From Paenibacillus uliginis N3/975 (lineage in GTDB: Bacteria > Bacillota > Bacilli > Paenibacillales > Paenibacillaceae): 64,000 bases of DNA. The stretch covers positions 3,636,263 to 3,700,262 of the forward strand of contig NZ_LT840184.1 of assembly GCF_900177425.1 (NCBI RefSeq). Reading direction: 5' to 3'. A program made the translations under genes and the position numbers. Position 1 is the first letter of the stretch. Every line of letters starts with the position of its first letter. Positions 18,194-26,592 of the stretch are shown here, piece by piece. The notes below the pieces were generated by a model that did no database searches, was not told the origin of the DNA, and saw only the letters and a program-made list of their open reading frames with translations.

Positions 18194-18517
18194 ATGAAAA
18201 GACGATTTCGATGCCCGGTTGAGGCGAAAAAAGAGTATGTCGTAGAGGTGCTGTCTGGTTACCGGACAGAGATCGTTGCGAGAAAACACGGCATGTCTCC
18301 CAAAACGTTAAGCGGCTGGGTTCGTCAATATGAGGATGAGGTGGGAGATCTTATGGTCAAAAAGCAGAAAGAAGCCCAAAAAATAGAGCAGGATGCGGCC
18401 AAGTTCCAAGAGCTGCAGCAAAAATATGACGAGGCGATGAAACTGTTGGGGGAGAAGGAACTTGAAAACCACATCCTCAAAGATCTCGTAAAAAAAAAGT
18501 ATCCCGACTACAAATAG
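18194..18517 (+). CDS. IS3-family OrfA (transposase HTH subunit)
   Basis: The 107-residue protein has a helix-turn-helix (FRCPVEAKKEYVVEVLSG to GMSPKTLSGWVRQYEDE) and a leucine-zipper-like C-terminal coiled coil (ELQQKYDEAMKLLGEKELE). GAGGAG lies seven bases before the ATG at 18194. Near its end the message has nine A (18490-18498), the frameshift site used to make the OrfAB transposase. Confidence 0.92.
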   Translation: MKRRFRCPVEAKKEYVVEVLSGYRTEIVARKHGMSPKTLSGWVRQYEDEVGDLMVKKQKEAQKIEQDAAKFQELQQKYDEAMKLLGEKELENHILKDLVKKKYPDYK

Positions 18518-19434
18518 CCTCCTATTGGATTGAGCAAGGCTATCCGATCCGTACCGTCCTACGGATCTGTGACGTGCCGCGATCCACGTACTATTACCGT
18601 TTGAAGCATCCTGAACGTCAGCAGCCGATCAGCAACGGACGACCGATCCCGGGCTATTCCTGTGACCAGAACGGAAAGGCCGTCTCGGATACCCGTATTC
18701 AAGGGTTTCTTCGTCGTCTGATCCAAGGCCCTCATGGAGCATCTGGTTACCGGAAACTGACGATTTTGCTGCGCCGAAAGTATAAGCTAGTGATTAACAA
18801 AAAGAAGGTATACCGTCTCTGCAAGTCCTTGGGGATTCTCCTTCCACAACGAGAAAGAACGAACCCTGTTCCCAAAAGAGTAGCGAATAACCGGGTGGTA
18901 AATGGCGCCAACCAGTTGTGGCAGATGGATATTAAGTATGGCTACGTGGCGGGAAAACGTCGGCATTTCTACCTGGCCAGCATTATTGACGTGTTTGACC
19001 GCCGAATTGTAGCGTACCATCGCGGGAAAACCTGCCACACCCAAGATATCTTACGTACACTCCAGAAAGCGCTCCTTACGCGTAAAGTGTACGGAGATGA
19101 GCAGAAGTTGGTTATTCGTACTGACAATGGCCCCCAGTTCGTCAGCAAGGCGTTCCATGCTTTCTGTGAACAGGCAGGCCTTGAACATGAACGTACTCCG
19201 AACCGGACACCGAACAAGAATGCCTTCATTGAGTCCTACCACAGTATTGTGGAACGCGAGTGCTACCAACGACACTGTTTTGAGGATTATGAGGAAGCCT
19301 TTTCGGAAGTAGATCGGTTCATTCGCTATTACAACAACGAGCGCATTCATGGAAGCCTTCATGACTGGCCACCTAAGGAGTATTTGCGTTTGGTGAACGA
19401 AGGAACGATTACTCCTGCAAAAATTGCGTTATGA
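18499..19434 (+). CDS. IS3-family OrfB (DDE integrase), read by -1 frameshift from OrfA
   Basis: The frame lies -1 to orfA and joins it at the A9 tract, giving VSRLQIASYWIEQGYPIR directly after the slip. A GTG at 18574 is an internal start candidate. The catalytic triad is visible as QLWQMDIKYG (Asp), VIRTDNGPQF (Asp) and NKNAFIESYHS (Glu), and the end IHGSLHDWPPKEYL is typical. The OrfAB fusion should be the active transposase. No inactivating change is seen. Confidence 0.92.
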   Translation, partial: VSRLQIASYWIEQGYPIRTVLRICDVPRSTYYYRLKHPERQQPISNGRPIPGYSCDQNGKAVSDTRIQGFLRRLIQGPHGASGYRKLTILLRRKYKLVINKKKVYRLCKSLGILLPQRERTNPVPKRVANNRVVNGANQLWQMDIKYGYVAGKRRHFYLASIIDVFDRRIVAYHRGKTCHTQDILRTLQKALLTRKVYGDEQKLVIRTDNGPQFVSKAFHAFCEQAGLEHERTPNRTPNKNAFIESYHSIVERECYQRHCFEDYEEAFSEVDRFIRYYNNERIHGSLHDWPPKEYLRLVNEGTITPAKIAL

Positions 19435-19598
19435 TGCGATATCCCGAGAATGAGGTGGCTAGTGTCCAAGATTAGGGGGTTAAACCGCTCTGGCCGCCAG
19501 AAACACACTGCGGATGCTTGCGGACAGACGTTCGTTTGTATGTACATTTTCGCTGCCTCTGCCTAATACCAATTTTTGTTCGCGTAGTAATTTGCTCG

Positions 19599-19627
19599 CA
19601 CCATGCGCAGCTTCCAGCGCAACGGTG
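19599..19627. repeat. Palindromic intergenic repeat, copy 2 of 3
   Basis: CACCATGCGC, AGCTTC and CAGCGCAACGGTG follow the pattern of the copies at 17840 and 33785, with one extra base in the right arm. It lies in the 210-base stretch between the IS right end and the frameshifted HTH gene, which contains no coding frame I can support. Confidence 0.6.
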
Positions 19628-19690
19628 GGGCGCTCTCATGCCAGCACAACGCTGTGACGTTCCATGCCGGCGGTCGACCACATGCGGAGG

Positions 19691-20151
19691 TTACAATCGA
19701 AGTTTATAGGTGCGAGCTCGCTGTTGACCGCTTGCGATGTCCAGTATTTGTAGATTAACCAGTTCATGCAATATGCGCCTAGTCTGCCGATCGCTCACCC
19801 TAAGATGATTAGCGAGTTCCAAAGGTGTTATTGGACGCAACAGTCGGCGTGCAAACCGAACGGTTTCGGCTTCTAACCAAGATAAGGAGGAAGGTACGTC
19901 GGAGGCGATAAACTTCCCAATAAAAGAGAGGACCAACTGTTGACACTGTTTTGGTTCATCGACAAGTCACGAACCTCCCACTCGGGAAGCAGATGATTCA
20001 AATTACCGACTGCTGGAAACCAAACGGACCGAAGGAACTCGACAGTTCCATGACCCAGTCCTTTCGTAAGTAGTTCTCGTCTTCTGGGATTTTTCTCTTT
20101 ATCAAGGTTCTCCTGTAACCACTCCTCGTAGTGCTGCTTAAATCGTGTCAT
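19691..20151 (-). pseudogene. Frameshifted unknown protein with C-terminal winged-helix segment
   Basis: A good start (ATG 20151 behind GGAAGGGGAG) opens MTRFKQHYEEWLQENLDK and runs to about EWEVRDL. Near 19955-19965 the continuation changes frame to DEPKQCQQLVLSFIGKF. It ends with a helix-turn-helix-like stretch (LELANHLRVSDRQTRRIL) and stops at 19691. Joined, the product would be about 152 residues. One single-base insertion or deletion explains the break. I do not recognise the family. The N-terminal residues are charged and helical and the C-terminus should bind DNA. Its position beside an IS suggests accessory DNA. Confidence 0.65.
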
Positions 20152-20214
20152 TGTGCTTGTTCTCCCCTTCCTATTAAATTCAATTGGGTATTGTCTTAGC
20201 CCCAACAACAAAAT

Positions 20215-20277
20215 AAAAACCGCTTCCATACAATTCACCCTGATTACCGGATCAGGATGTGTTTGTATAGAAGCGGC
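20215..20277 (-). terminator. Long hairpin terminator
   Basis: CCGCTTCTATACAA and TTGTATGGAAGCGG, with inner CCTGAT/ATCAGG pairing, form a long imperfect stem followed by TTTTTATTTT on the minus strand. It separates the small membrane protein gene from the frameshifted HTH gene. Confidence 0.8.
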
Positions 20278-20387
20278 GTGTTCTTCACGACCTTTAGTTG
20301 TTATTATATCGCTTGTTCTTTAGATCAACAATAACTTCTGCTTTACACTATCGGAACGTATATATGCTCATGGTTAAGGAAATTCAA

Positions 20388-20603
20388 TTACCATATTTCC
20401 CCTCTAACAAGGTACCCTAAAATAAGACCAATAACCCAGAACAACAGTACTCTTCTGTTTTTCTCTGTCTTTTCACTGACTACAACATCAATGAAGTAAA
20501 CTATCAACAGCATAACAATTCGCAGAATCACTTGAACAAATGGAAAGGCAAGTCCACGTAACAAAGCTAAAATCTGAATAAGCCAAACTAATTGTTTACT
20601 CAT
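20388..20603 (-). CDS. Small membrane protein, 71 aa
   Basis: There are two hydrophobic helices, about residues 5-38 (IQILALLRGLAFPFVQVILR onward) and 50-66 (VLLFWVIGLILGYLV), linked by a charged loop SEKTEKNRR. GAGGTG is seven bases before the ATG. I do not recognise a family. The gene stands alone with its own terminator. Confidence 0.6.
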   Translation of the reverse strand: MSKQLVWLIQILALLRGLAFPFVQVILRIVMLLIVYFIDVVVSEKTEKNRRVLLFWVIGLILGYLVRGEIW

Positions 20604-20713
20604 AACAATGCACCTCAGGTTTGATTTTACCTGCTTACATAGATCTATTATGATTGTAATATACCAAAAAATAGTCGGCCGTGCTACTAATTATTAACAT
20701 ATTTACCCATCGG

Positions 20714-21664
20714 TTAATCCGCACCCATTCCTTGCTTTCCTCCCAGACGTGCCAGGTCATCATTTATTTTCACAACCTTCACTTTTGAGCCGAGTGATCC
20801 CGTATTTACGAAAATAATCCCTATAATCGTAGCCACAGCTCCGGCTGCCATGAACCAAGATACGGCTTCGTTATACAGAATGTTTCCTATTATCATCGCA
20901 ATCATTGGAGAGATATAGAGCCAAGTAGAGGGGAACAGTGGATTCGTTTTGGCTACGAGCCAATAAAAAATAGTATGACCCACCATCGAACCTATCACGA
21001 TTAAGTACAGGAGGGAAAAGGCAACTTCAGGCGCGAGCATCGACTCTATGTGAACACGCTCCGTAAATAAAGACAGTATAAGCAGCATGACGCCTCCGCA
21101 TAACATCTGAGCCGCATTTAAAGCAATGGGTGAAGTGTTGGCAAAGCGGCGTATGACTTGTTTGGAATACAAAGCTCCGCCCGAATAAAATAATTGTCCG
21201 ATCAGAATTGCCATACACCCTAGTAACCAAAACAAACCAGACTTTATGGAGAGCTGCGGCAACACTAATACAATCACACCCGCCAAGCCGATCAAGCAGC
21301 CAAGTATCTTTTTGCCCGCTACCCGCTCGTGATAGACGACCGCCTGCAACATAATAATGATGATCGGTGCGGTCGCCGAAAGAATCGCGGCTGTCCCTGA
21401 GCTTACGTATTGCTCCGCCCAGTACAACATCGAAAACGTACCGAATGTGAGGCCAAGACCTGTGAGCCACATCTCTTTATGCAGTAGCAAAGAAAAGCTC
21501 GCTCTTTTCTTCCAGGTCATCCACATCAAAATCAGCAGACCTGCAAGAACAAATCGAACTCCTGCCGAGAAAAAAGGAGGTGCCCCCGCATCAACCCCTA
21601 CCTTAATCGCCAAGAAAGTCGTTCCAAACACGATGCACATTATTACATAATTAACTAGAACCAT
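20714..21664 (-). CDS. EamA/DMT-family transporter
   Basis: Ten hydrophobic segments in 316 residues and the duplicated EamA pattern (VIMCIVFGTTFLAIKVGVDA at the start, GQLFYSGGALYSKQVI and YLIVIGSMVGHTIFYWLVAK in the second half) identify a drug/metabolite transporter. These export amino acids, vitamins or drugs. It is divergent from a MocR regulator with a 96-base shared promoter region, so PLP-related or amino-acid-type substrates are an attractive guess. GGAGG precedes the ATG at 21664. Confidence 0.87.
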   Translation of the reverse strand: MVLVNYVIMCIVFGTTFLAIKVGVDAGAPPFFSAGVRFVLAGLLILMWMTWKKRASFSLLLHKEMWLTGLGLTFGTFSMLYWAEQYVSSGTAAILSATAPIIIIMLQAVVYHERVAGKKILGCLIGLAGVIVLVLPQLSIKSGLFWLLGCMAILIGQLFYSGGALYSKQVIRRFANTSPIALNAAQMLCGGVMLLILSLFTERVHIESMLAPEVAFSLLYLIVIGSMVGHTIFYWLVAKTNPLFPSTWLYISPMIAMIIGNILYNEAVSWFMAAGAVATIIGIIFVNTGSLGSKVKVVKINDDLARLGGKQGMGAD

Positions 21665-21760
21665 TGTAACGCCTCCTTGTCACCATTATAATGAGACGAG
21701 AATAGAACAGTTTATTCGGAACAGAACAGATATGAAAGGTTAAAAAGGAGGCATCCGGCT
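21665..21760. promoter_or_regulatory. Divergent promoter region with three GAACAG repeats
   Basis: Direct repeats of GAACAG occur at 21706-21711, 21720-21725 and 21725-21730 between the EamA and MocR starts. A TATAAT-like box for EamA lies on the minus strand near 21690. MocR proteins usually bind direct repeats in such shared regions, so these are candidate sites. Both genes also have strong GGAGG ribosome sites at the two ends. Confidence 0.5.
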
Positions 21761-23179
21761 ATGGATCCAACTGGCTTATCCCGATCACATGGCAAGCCGC
21801 TGTTCAAGCAAGTGTACGACTACATCTGGAATCGAATTCAGCGCGCAGAGTGGACAGAACATGATAAGCTCCCCTCTGTACGCGTGCTTGCAGAAGAGCT
21901 GAATGTCAACCGCTTGACTGTATTCAAAGCCTATCAACAACTTAAGGATGAGAAGAAAATCTACGTAAAAGATAAATCCGGCTACTATGTTCATCCAGGC
22001 ATATCTATGCCCTTCGATGATTTGGATTATCCAATCGTGTCCTCTTACGTGCAGAAAAGTCATCTGTCGGAAATACATCGAGTGCCTGCTGCCTATCAAT
22101 TTTCCTATGCGTTGATTGACCCCTATCTCATGCCAAATCGCTACTTCTCCGAATACGTGAAAGAGATCTTTGATCTATATCCTACGGTACTCAGCACGTA
22201 CTCGACGATTCAGGGAGATGAAGAGCTTCGAGAGTCTCTTGCCCTTTTTTTCACCAATAAGCATAGACTTCACCTATCTCAAGATGACATCTTGATCACT
22301 TCAGGTTCCCAACAAGCTATCGATTTATTGGCACGGATGCTAGTGCAACCTATGGATACCGTTCTGCTGGAGCGGCCAACCTATAGCGCCGCGATCGATA
22401 TTTTCCGTCAACAAGGCGCACAGATTATTCCTGTCGATATCCATCCATATGGCTATGACTTGGAACAGGTCGAATTGTATATGAAGCAGTACAAGCCACG
22501 TTTGTTCTATCTCAATCCAACCTTCCACAATCCGACCGGCTACGTCGTACCGACGGAGCAACGGAAGCAGCTAGTGGAGCTTGCCGAGCGGTACCACTGT
22601 TTTCTCGTAGAGGATGACCCGTTTCGAGAAATTTATTTTGATCAGAAGCCTCCGCCTCCTCTATTTGCGTATAGTACAGAAGGCTATGTCGTCTATATTC
22701 GCAGCTTTAGCAAATACGTTGCGCCCGGACTCCGGATTGCCGCTGTCTGTTGTCGACCTTCATTGATGAAACATCTCTTTACAGTCAAGTCACTGGCGGA
22801 CAATGGTACCCCTCTGCTCAATCAGAAAATGTTCCTGCACTACTTCAAGTCGAAGCGACTGCAGCAGCATATTATGAAGCTTCAAACCGCATTAAACATT
22901 CGCAAATCGATTATGGAGAAAGAACTCTCCCGTACTAACTGGACATGGGACAGCCCAACGGGGGGACTTAACTTGTGGGTTCAATTGCCCGATTCTATTG
23001 CTATGGATATGCTCCTTGCCAAGAGCCTCGAACAGTCCATATCATTTGTTCCCGGCACAATCTGTGATCCATCCAAAGAAGCAACATCATGGATTCGCTT
23101 AAGCTATTCGTATATCAATGAACAAAAGCTAAGCACCGGGATGAAGATGTTAATTGATTTGGCAGAGCAGTTACTTTGA
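21761..23179 (+). CDS. MocR/PdxR-type GntR regulator with aminotransferase domain
   Basis: A GntR winged helix (about 12-75: LFKQVYDYIWNRI, LPSVRVLAEELNVNRLTVFKAYQQL) is fused to a class I aminotransferase fold (about 105-465). The PLP-binding lysine is in SFSKYVAPGLRI near residue 317, and NPTFHNPTGYVVP and the EDDPFREIYF loop are also present. The 472-residue length is normal for MocR regulators, which use PLP as sensor or cofactor. It is transcribed away from the EamA gene and most likely controls it. Confidence 0.92.
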   Translation: MDPTGLSRSHGKPLFKQVYDYIWNRIQRAEWTEHDKLPSVRVLAEELNVNRLTVFKAYQQLKDEKKIYVKDKSGYYVHPGISMPFDDLDYPIVSSYVQKSHLSEIHRVPAAYQFSYALIDPYLMPNRYFSEYVKEIFDLYPTVLSTYSTIQGDEELRESLALFFTNKHRLHLSQDDILITSGSQQAIDLLARMLVQPMDTVLLERPTYSAAIDIFRQQGAQIIPVDIHPYGYDLEQVELYMKQYKPRLFYLNPTFHNPTGYVVPTEQRKQLVELAERYHCFLVEDDPFREIYFDQKPPPPLFAYSTEGYVVYIRSFSKYVAPGLRIAAVCCRPSLMKHLFTVKSLADNGTPLLNQKMFLHYFKSKRLQQHIMKLQTALNIRKSIMEKELSRTNWTWDSPTGGLNLWVQLPDSIAMDMLLAKSLEQSISFVPGTICDPSKEATSWIRLSYSYINEQKLSTGMKMLIDLAEQLL

Positions 23180-23290
23180 TGAATATAATAGGAAATTTTG
23201 TTCAAATAATATCAAAATAAGTCTTGTCACATGCTTTGTGCTATACTGAATATTTTAAATTATCATCATTTAAAGCAAAGGTGGGCAATG

Positions 23291-23701
23291 ATGGACATTA
23301 CAAAACCCGAGTATGGAGACCTAACCATTACTTGCGTAGAAGATTGCGGAAACGCACCTAAAAAGTTGTTTCTTAAGGAATTCATCATAGCTTTAGCTAC
23401 TAACAATATAGGCTTTATTATTGAAAATATTGCGGATCATGTGATCTGGAACGTTGTCGGTGATCAAGTTATTCAAGGGAAAGCTCATCTTACTGAGACG
23501 CTCCGTCACATGAACAATCGTAAAATAAAAGAACTACACATGAAGAAACTCATTACGCATGGTAGAGACGGCGCTGTTAGCGGAACTTTTATCACGGATA
23601 TGAACAAAAGATATGCCTTTTGTCAGGTTTATACTTTCAGCAGTGCTGCCAAAAATGCAAAAATTAAAGAAGTAACATCGTATATCATTGAATACTCTTA
23701 A
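23291..23701 (+). CDS. SnoaL/NTF2-like small protein
   Basis: The 136-residue protein has the NTF2-like layout: an N-terminal helix (LFLKEFIIALATNN), then IENIADHVIWNVVGDQVIQG, and a final run of beta strands (VYTFSSAAKNAKIKEVTSYIIEYS). Members include SnoaL cyclases and unknown steroid-isomerase-like enzymes. AAGGTGG precedes two adjacent ATGs at 23288 and 23291; the second has the better spacing. No partner gene is visible. Confidence 0.7.
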   Translation: MDITKPEYGDLTITCVEDCGNAPKKLFLKEFIIALATNNIGFIIENIADHVIWNVVGDQVIQGKAHLTETLRHMNNRKIKELHMKKLITHGRDGAVSGTFITDMNKRYAFCQVYTFSSAAKNAKIKEVTSYIIEYS

Positions 23702-23712
23702 AGCTAAACCAC

Positions 23713-23754
23713 AAAAAAACCTTGCAGCGTTAAGCGTTAAGCAGCAAGGTTTTT
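23713..23754. terminator. Bidirectional terminator between converging genes
   Basis: ACCTTGC-A-GC pairs with GC-A-GCAAGGT around GTTAAGCGTTAA, with seven A on the left and five T on the right. It can therefore stop both the SnoaL-like and the VOC transcripts. Confidence 0.88.
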
Positions 23755-23788
23755 GAATCTTCCATCATTCCAAAAGTTATTGTATTAT

Positions 23789-24214
23789 TTATCCACAATC
23801 CTCAAGCGCTAAATTGAATTGCCAATGGATCCCAAATTTATCTTTCAGACTGCCATAGTATTTACTCCAAAATGTTTCTTGGAGCTCCATCTCTATCGTG
23901 CCGCCTTCTTTCAGTATATGAAATGCAGAATCAATCTCTTCCTTGTTATTGGTTACCACGGCAAGTGTTACGTTGTTCCCTTCAACAAATGGCATTCCGG
24001 GAAAAACATCTGAAAACATGACGTTGCTTCCACTAATGTTAAGCCGTGTGTGCATAATTAAATCTTTAGCTTCCTCTGGCAGGGGATACTCCGGGTTAGG
24101 TGGCGCCTCTCCAAAGGTCATCATGTTAGGTTTCTCCGTATTAAACGCTTGTGCATAAAACTCGACAGCTTCGCGACAGTTACCATTAAAGTTCAAATAA
24201 ACATCAACCGACAT
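23789..24214 (-). CDS. VOC-family protein (PhnB-like)
   Basis: The 141-residue protein fits the PhnB/3-demethylubiquinone methyltransferase-like branch of the vicinal oxygen chelate superfamily: VYLNFNGNCREAVEFYAQAF at the start, then MHTRLNISGSNVMFSD and the end FGIHWQFNL. These proteins have a glyoxalase/bleomycin-resistance fold. The branch mostly lacks a known reaction. GGAG lies at normal spacing before the ATG. Confidence 0.85.
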   Translation of the reverse strand: MSVDVYLNFNGNCREAVEFYAQAFNTEKPNMMTFGEAPPNPEYPLPEEAKDLIMHTRLNISGSNVMFSDVFPGMPFVEGNNVTLAVVTNNKEEIDSAFHILKEGGTIEMELQETFWSKYYGSLKDKFGIHWQFNLALEDCG

Positions 24215-24353
24215 GTCTTCACTCCTCTTAATTCAATATAAACAAATTTGAAGTATACGCCTGAATCATAGTGTAACATTATAATGAACACACAATCAAA
24301 AAAACAAACTTTAACTTTATTATCATCCGCTAAATAGTAAGTGATTATTCATT

Positions 24354-25613
24354 TTAAAATGGCTTCATGCCTAACGTATCTATTTTCTCACTCGTTATAT
24401 CTACACCCATTCGGCTTGTAATGTCGCGATAGTGCCCCGCACGTCGTTTGACAGGGCTGCCTTCCGTCTCCCCCATATTTGCTTCCAAGCCATTCAGAAC
24501 CATAATGGTAATGCCGAAACCTGGTTGTCCAAGACCTTTGGCAAAATCTAATTTTGAGGGCTTCCATTTATTTATAATTACGTCGTGGGCCGATGGCTTT
24601 GGTGCTTGTGGCGTCATCCAGAATAAAATAGCGGTCATAAAGCCGACCTTCCCGTCTGCTGCCACAATTTCCGGCTTGCTCAGAAGTACGTTTTTGTCCC
24701 CATAAATGATAGAACTAAATAATCCATAGTTGAAGTTCCAGCTAAGCATAATGGGTCCGCGCCCATAATAACGCTTATCTTTCACACCTGGATATAGGTC
24801 ACTGCTTGCCGGATCAACGAAGGGGTCCATATTAACACCTGTCCGGCCTGCAATATTTTCATTCCAGAACAACCCCCACTTCAATTCTCCGCCAGGTGCA
24901 GTTGCCCAACCACCACCGGTCTCATGTGCAAGATTCGCCAGAAATGCGGCAAGTTCACTCTTACGATCTTTCTTGAAACCTTCCTTTAAGAAAGTACCAA
25001 AATCGATGATAACGGTTTCAATTTCCTTCTTCCTATTTTCTACCGAGTTAAAATCGGACGAACGAGATATTAACGTCTCTATTCTTGCATCCTTGTCAAA
25101 TCTATGAATTTCCTGAACACTGGTGGTACCTTTTCGAGTACTGATCTTCAATTTAATATTCGAGACTTCAGTTACGGCATCGATCAGATTGTCATATGAA
25201 AAGTAATCCAACTGATCTTCTTTAAAATACTCCTTACCTTTGGCTACTTTATGCCACTCTGGAGAGCCTAGCCTATTCGGAAATAAATCCTCGTACTCTT
25301 TCTGAGGTAACAACGCTTTGACCGCATCTACGGCTTGGTCTGGCTCATAGTCAGGATCAATACTGTCCCATTCACTCTCAATTTCCTTGAGAGTAAGATA
25401 ACGGTTTTCACCAACAACGAGTGTACTCCCCTCATAACTCCTTTCGATGGGTGGAATATCCACACTAATTGAAGCTTTCTGATCACTTGCGGCTATACTT
25501 TTGCTTTCTGCTGCAGCGACTGTTACTGGCATGGCCAGTAAAACAGCCCCAAGCGATAAACAGACGGTTCGATGTAGCAGCTTGCTAGGTAACGGATAAT
25601 TCCATTTAGACAC
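24354..25613 (-). CDS. Secreted GH19 chitinase
   Basis: A signal peptide (about residues 12-36, ending TVAAAES) and about 165 unassigned residues precede a GH19 catalytic domain (about 205-415). The first catalytic Glu is in NLAHETGGGW near residue 233, a second acidic candidate in LFWNENIAG follows, and the fingerprint YYGRGPIMLSWNFNYG is diagnostic. GH19 enzymes cleave chitin with inversion. Nothing else of a chitin operon is nearby. The start is probably GTG at 25613, seven bases behind GGAG; an ATG at 25619 is too close to that site. The N-terminal region shows no recognisable chitin-binding module. Confidence 0.88.
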   Translation of the reverse strand: MSKWNYPLPSKLLHRTVCLSLGAVLLAMPVTVAAAESKSIAASDQKASISVDIPPIERSYEGSTLVVGENRYLTLKEIESEWDSIDPDYEPDQAVDAVKALLPQKEYEDLFPNRLGSPEWHKVAKGKEYFKEDQLDYFSYDNLIDAVTEVSNIKLKISTRKGTTSVQEIHRFDKDARIETLISRSSDFNSVENRKKEIETVIIDFGTFLKEGFKKDRKSELAAFLANLAHETGGGWATAPGGELKWGLFWNENIAGRTGVNMDPFVDPASSDLYPGVKDKRYYGRGPIMLSWNFNYGLFSSIIYGDKNVLLSKPEIVAADGKVGFMTAILFWMTPQAPKPSAHDVIINKWKPSKLDFAKGLGQPGFGITIMVLNGLEANMGETEGSPVKRRAGHYRDITSRMGVDITSEKIDTLGMKPF

Positions 25614-25899
25614 AAGCATTCTCCTTTTTCACTTTAAATTGGATGTGATTTATATATTATAAAAAATGTGAATTAATTGTATATAGTTCCAATTCCCTGA
25701 ATACAAAATCAATTCAAGCCTAGATATGACAAATAGTGAAGCTAAAGAACAACTCTATATATCTGATATCAAATTTTTTGTCTTCATATGGAGAAGGATT
25801 TCGTGAAATTATTCACTTTTGTAACATTTCGTTCATATTGCGTTCTTATTAGCATGATACACTTTCATTAAATACGATAATTGTTGAAGGAGCATGATC

Positions 25900-26295
25900 A
25901 TGAAGAAGCTATATTACACTTCCTTTTTCTACGCTGTACTTGGTTTGATTGCTGGTGTTTTTTATCGTGAGATTACGAAACATAGTGATTTCTCCGGCTC
26001 TACGGTATTAGTCGCACTTCATACCCATATTCTAATATTAGGATTCTTTTTCTTTTTAATCGTATTGATCCTTGGCAAGCTGTTTCAAATTCATGAAGCG
26101 AAATCCTTCGGTGCCTGGTACATCGTATATAACATCGGGTTGCTTATAACGATCGGGGCCATGACTTCCCGGGGAATGCTACAAATGAAAGAACAAGACA
26201 TCAGCTTTTTGCCACACATCGCTGGACTGGGTCATGCCATTCTGGGTGCCGGATTCATCTGGCTGCTTATACTACTTGGTAAACGAATTAAATAG
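25900..26295 (+). CDS. DUF2871-family membrane protein
   Basis: Four hydrophobic helices in 131 residues, with conserved-looking histidines in LVALHTHILILGFFFF and LPHIAGLGHAILGAGFIW, match the DUF2871 family of small Firmicutes membrane proteins of unknown function. AAGGAG lies eight bases before the ATG at 25900. An ATG at 25894 is too close to that site. The histidines on membrane helices recall heme- or metal-binding proteins, but this is a guess. Confidence 0.8.
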   Translation: MKKLYYTSFFYAVLGLIAGVFYREITKHSDFSGSTVLVALHTHILILGFFFFLIVLILGKLFQIHEAKSFGAWYIVYNIGLLITIGAMTSRGMLQMKEQDISFLPHIAGLGHAILGAGFIWLLILLGKRIK

Positions 26296-26302
26296 AGTGT
26301 TA

Positions 26303-26342
26303 GGGGACCGCTGGGGAATCGCTTCCGGTGGTCCGTTTTTTT
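26303..26342 (+). terminator. Terminator behind the DUF2871 gene
   Basis: GGACC and GGTCC, extended by mismatched inner pairing, are followed by seven T. Confidence 0.85.
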
Positions 26343-26414
26343 ATTAACATCAATCTTCAGTATGAAAAGTCGTTATACGATACCCGTTTCCATATAATGT
26401 ATCTATGTTCTGGA

Positions 26415-26444
26415 TTGGCACTATCTCTCAGTTAGATGTATAAT
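26415..26444 (+). promoter_or_regulatory. Promoter of the acylation operon
   Basis: TTGGCA (26415-26420) and TATAAT (26439-26444) are separated by 18 bases. Transcription would start near 26451 and leave an untranslated leader of about 140 bases before the MBOAT gene. No clear riboswitch fold was seen in it. Confidence 0.6.
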
Positions 26445-26592
26445 CTTGCAAGTAGATTATGTTCGGATCTCCATTGCTGGATTTTGGAACTCCACAATGA
26501 TTTTACATATATTCCTTTTTTTCATTTCATGATATTATTAATTGGTTTGCAGAAATTATAGAGTACTAGGTTCGGATGGTGGAAGCAATATT

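Larger units (their letters stand above)
18128..19479 (+). mobile_element. Complete IS3-family insertion sequence
   Basis: Imperfect terminal inverted repeats bound the element: CCCCCTAATCCAATTGGACACT at the left, and at the right AGTGTCCAAGATTAGGGGG, which reads CCCCCTAATCTTGGACACT on the other strand. Two overlapping frames, orfA and orfB in the -1 frame, fill the 1352 bp in between, as in IS3 relatives. No target duplication is obvious (left flank TATAG, right flank TTAAA), so the copy may be old or a product of recombination. Both frames are intact. Confidence 0.9.

Noticed and set aside
19480..19598. Target-site duplication of the IS
   Set aside because: The bases flanking the two ends (TATAG and TTAAA) do not match at three or four positions.
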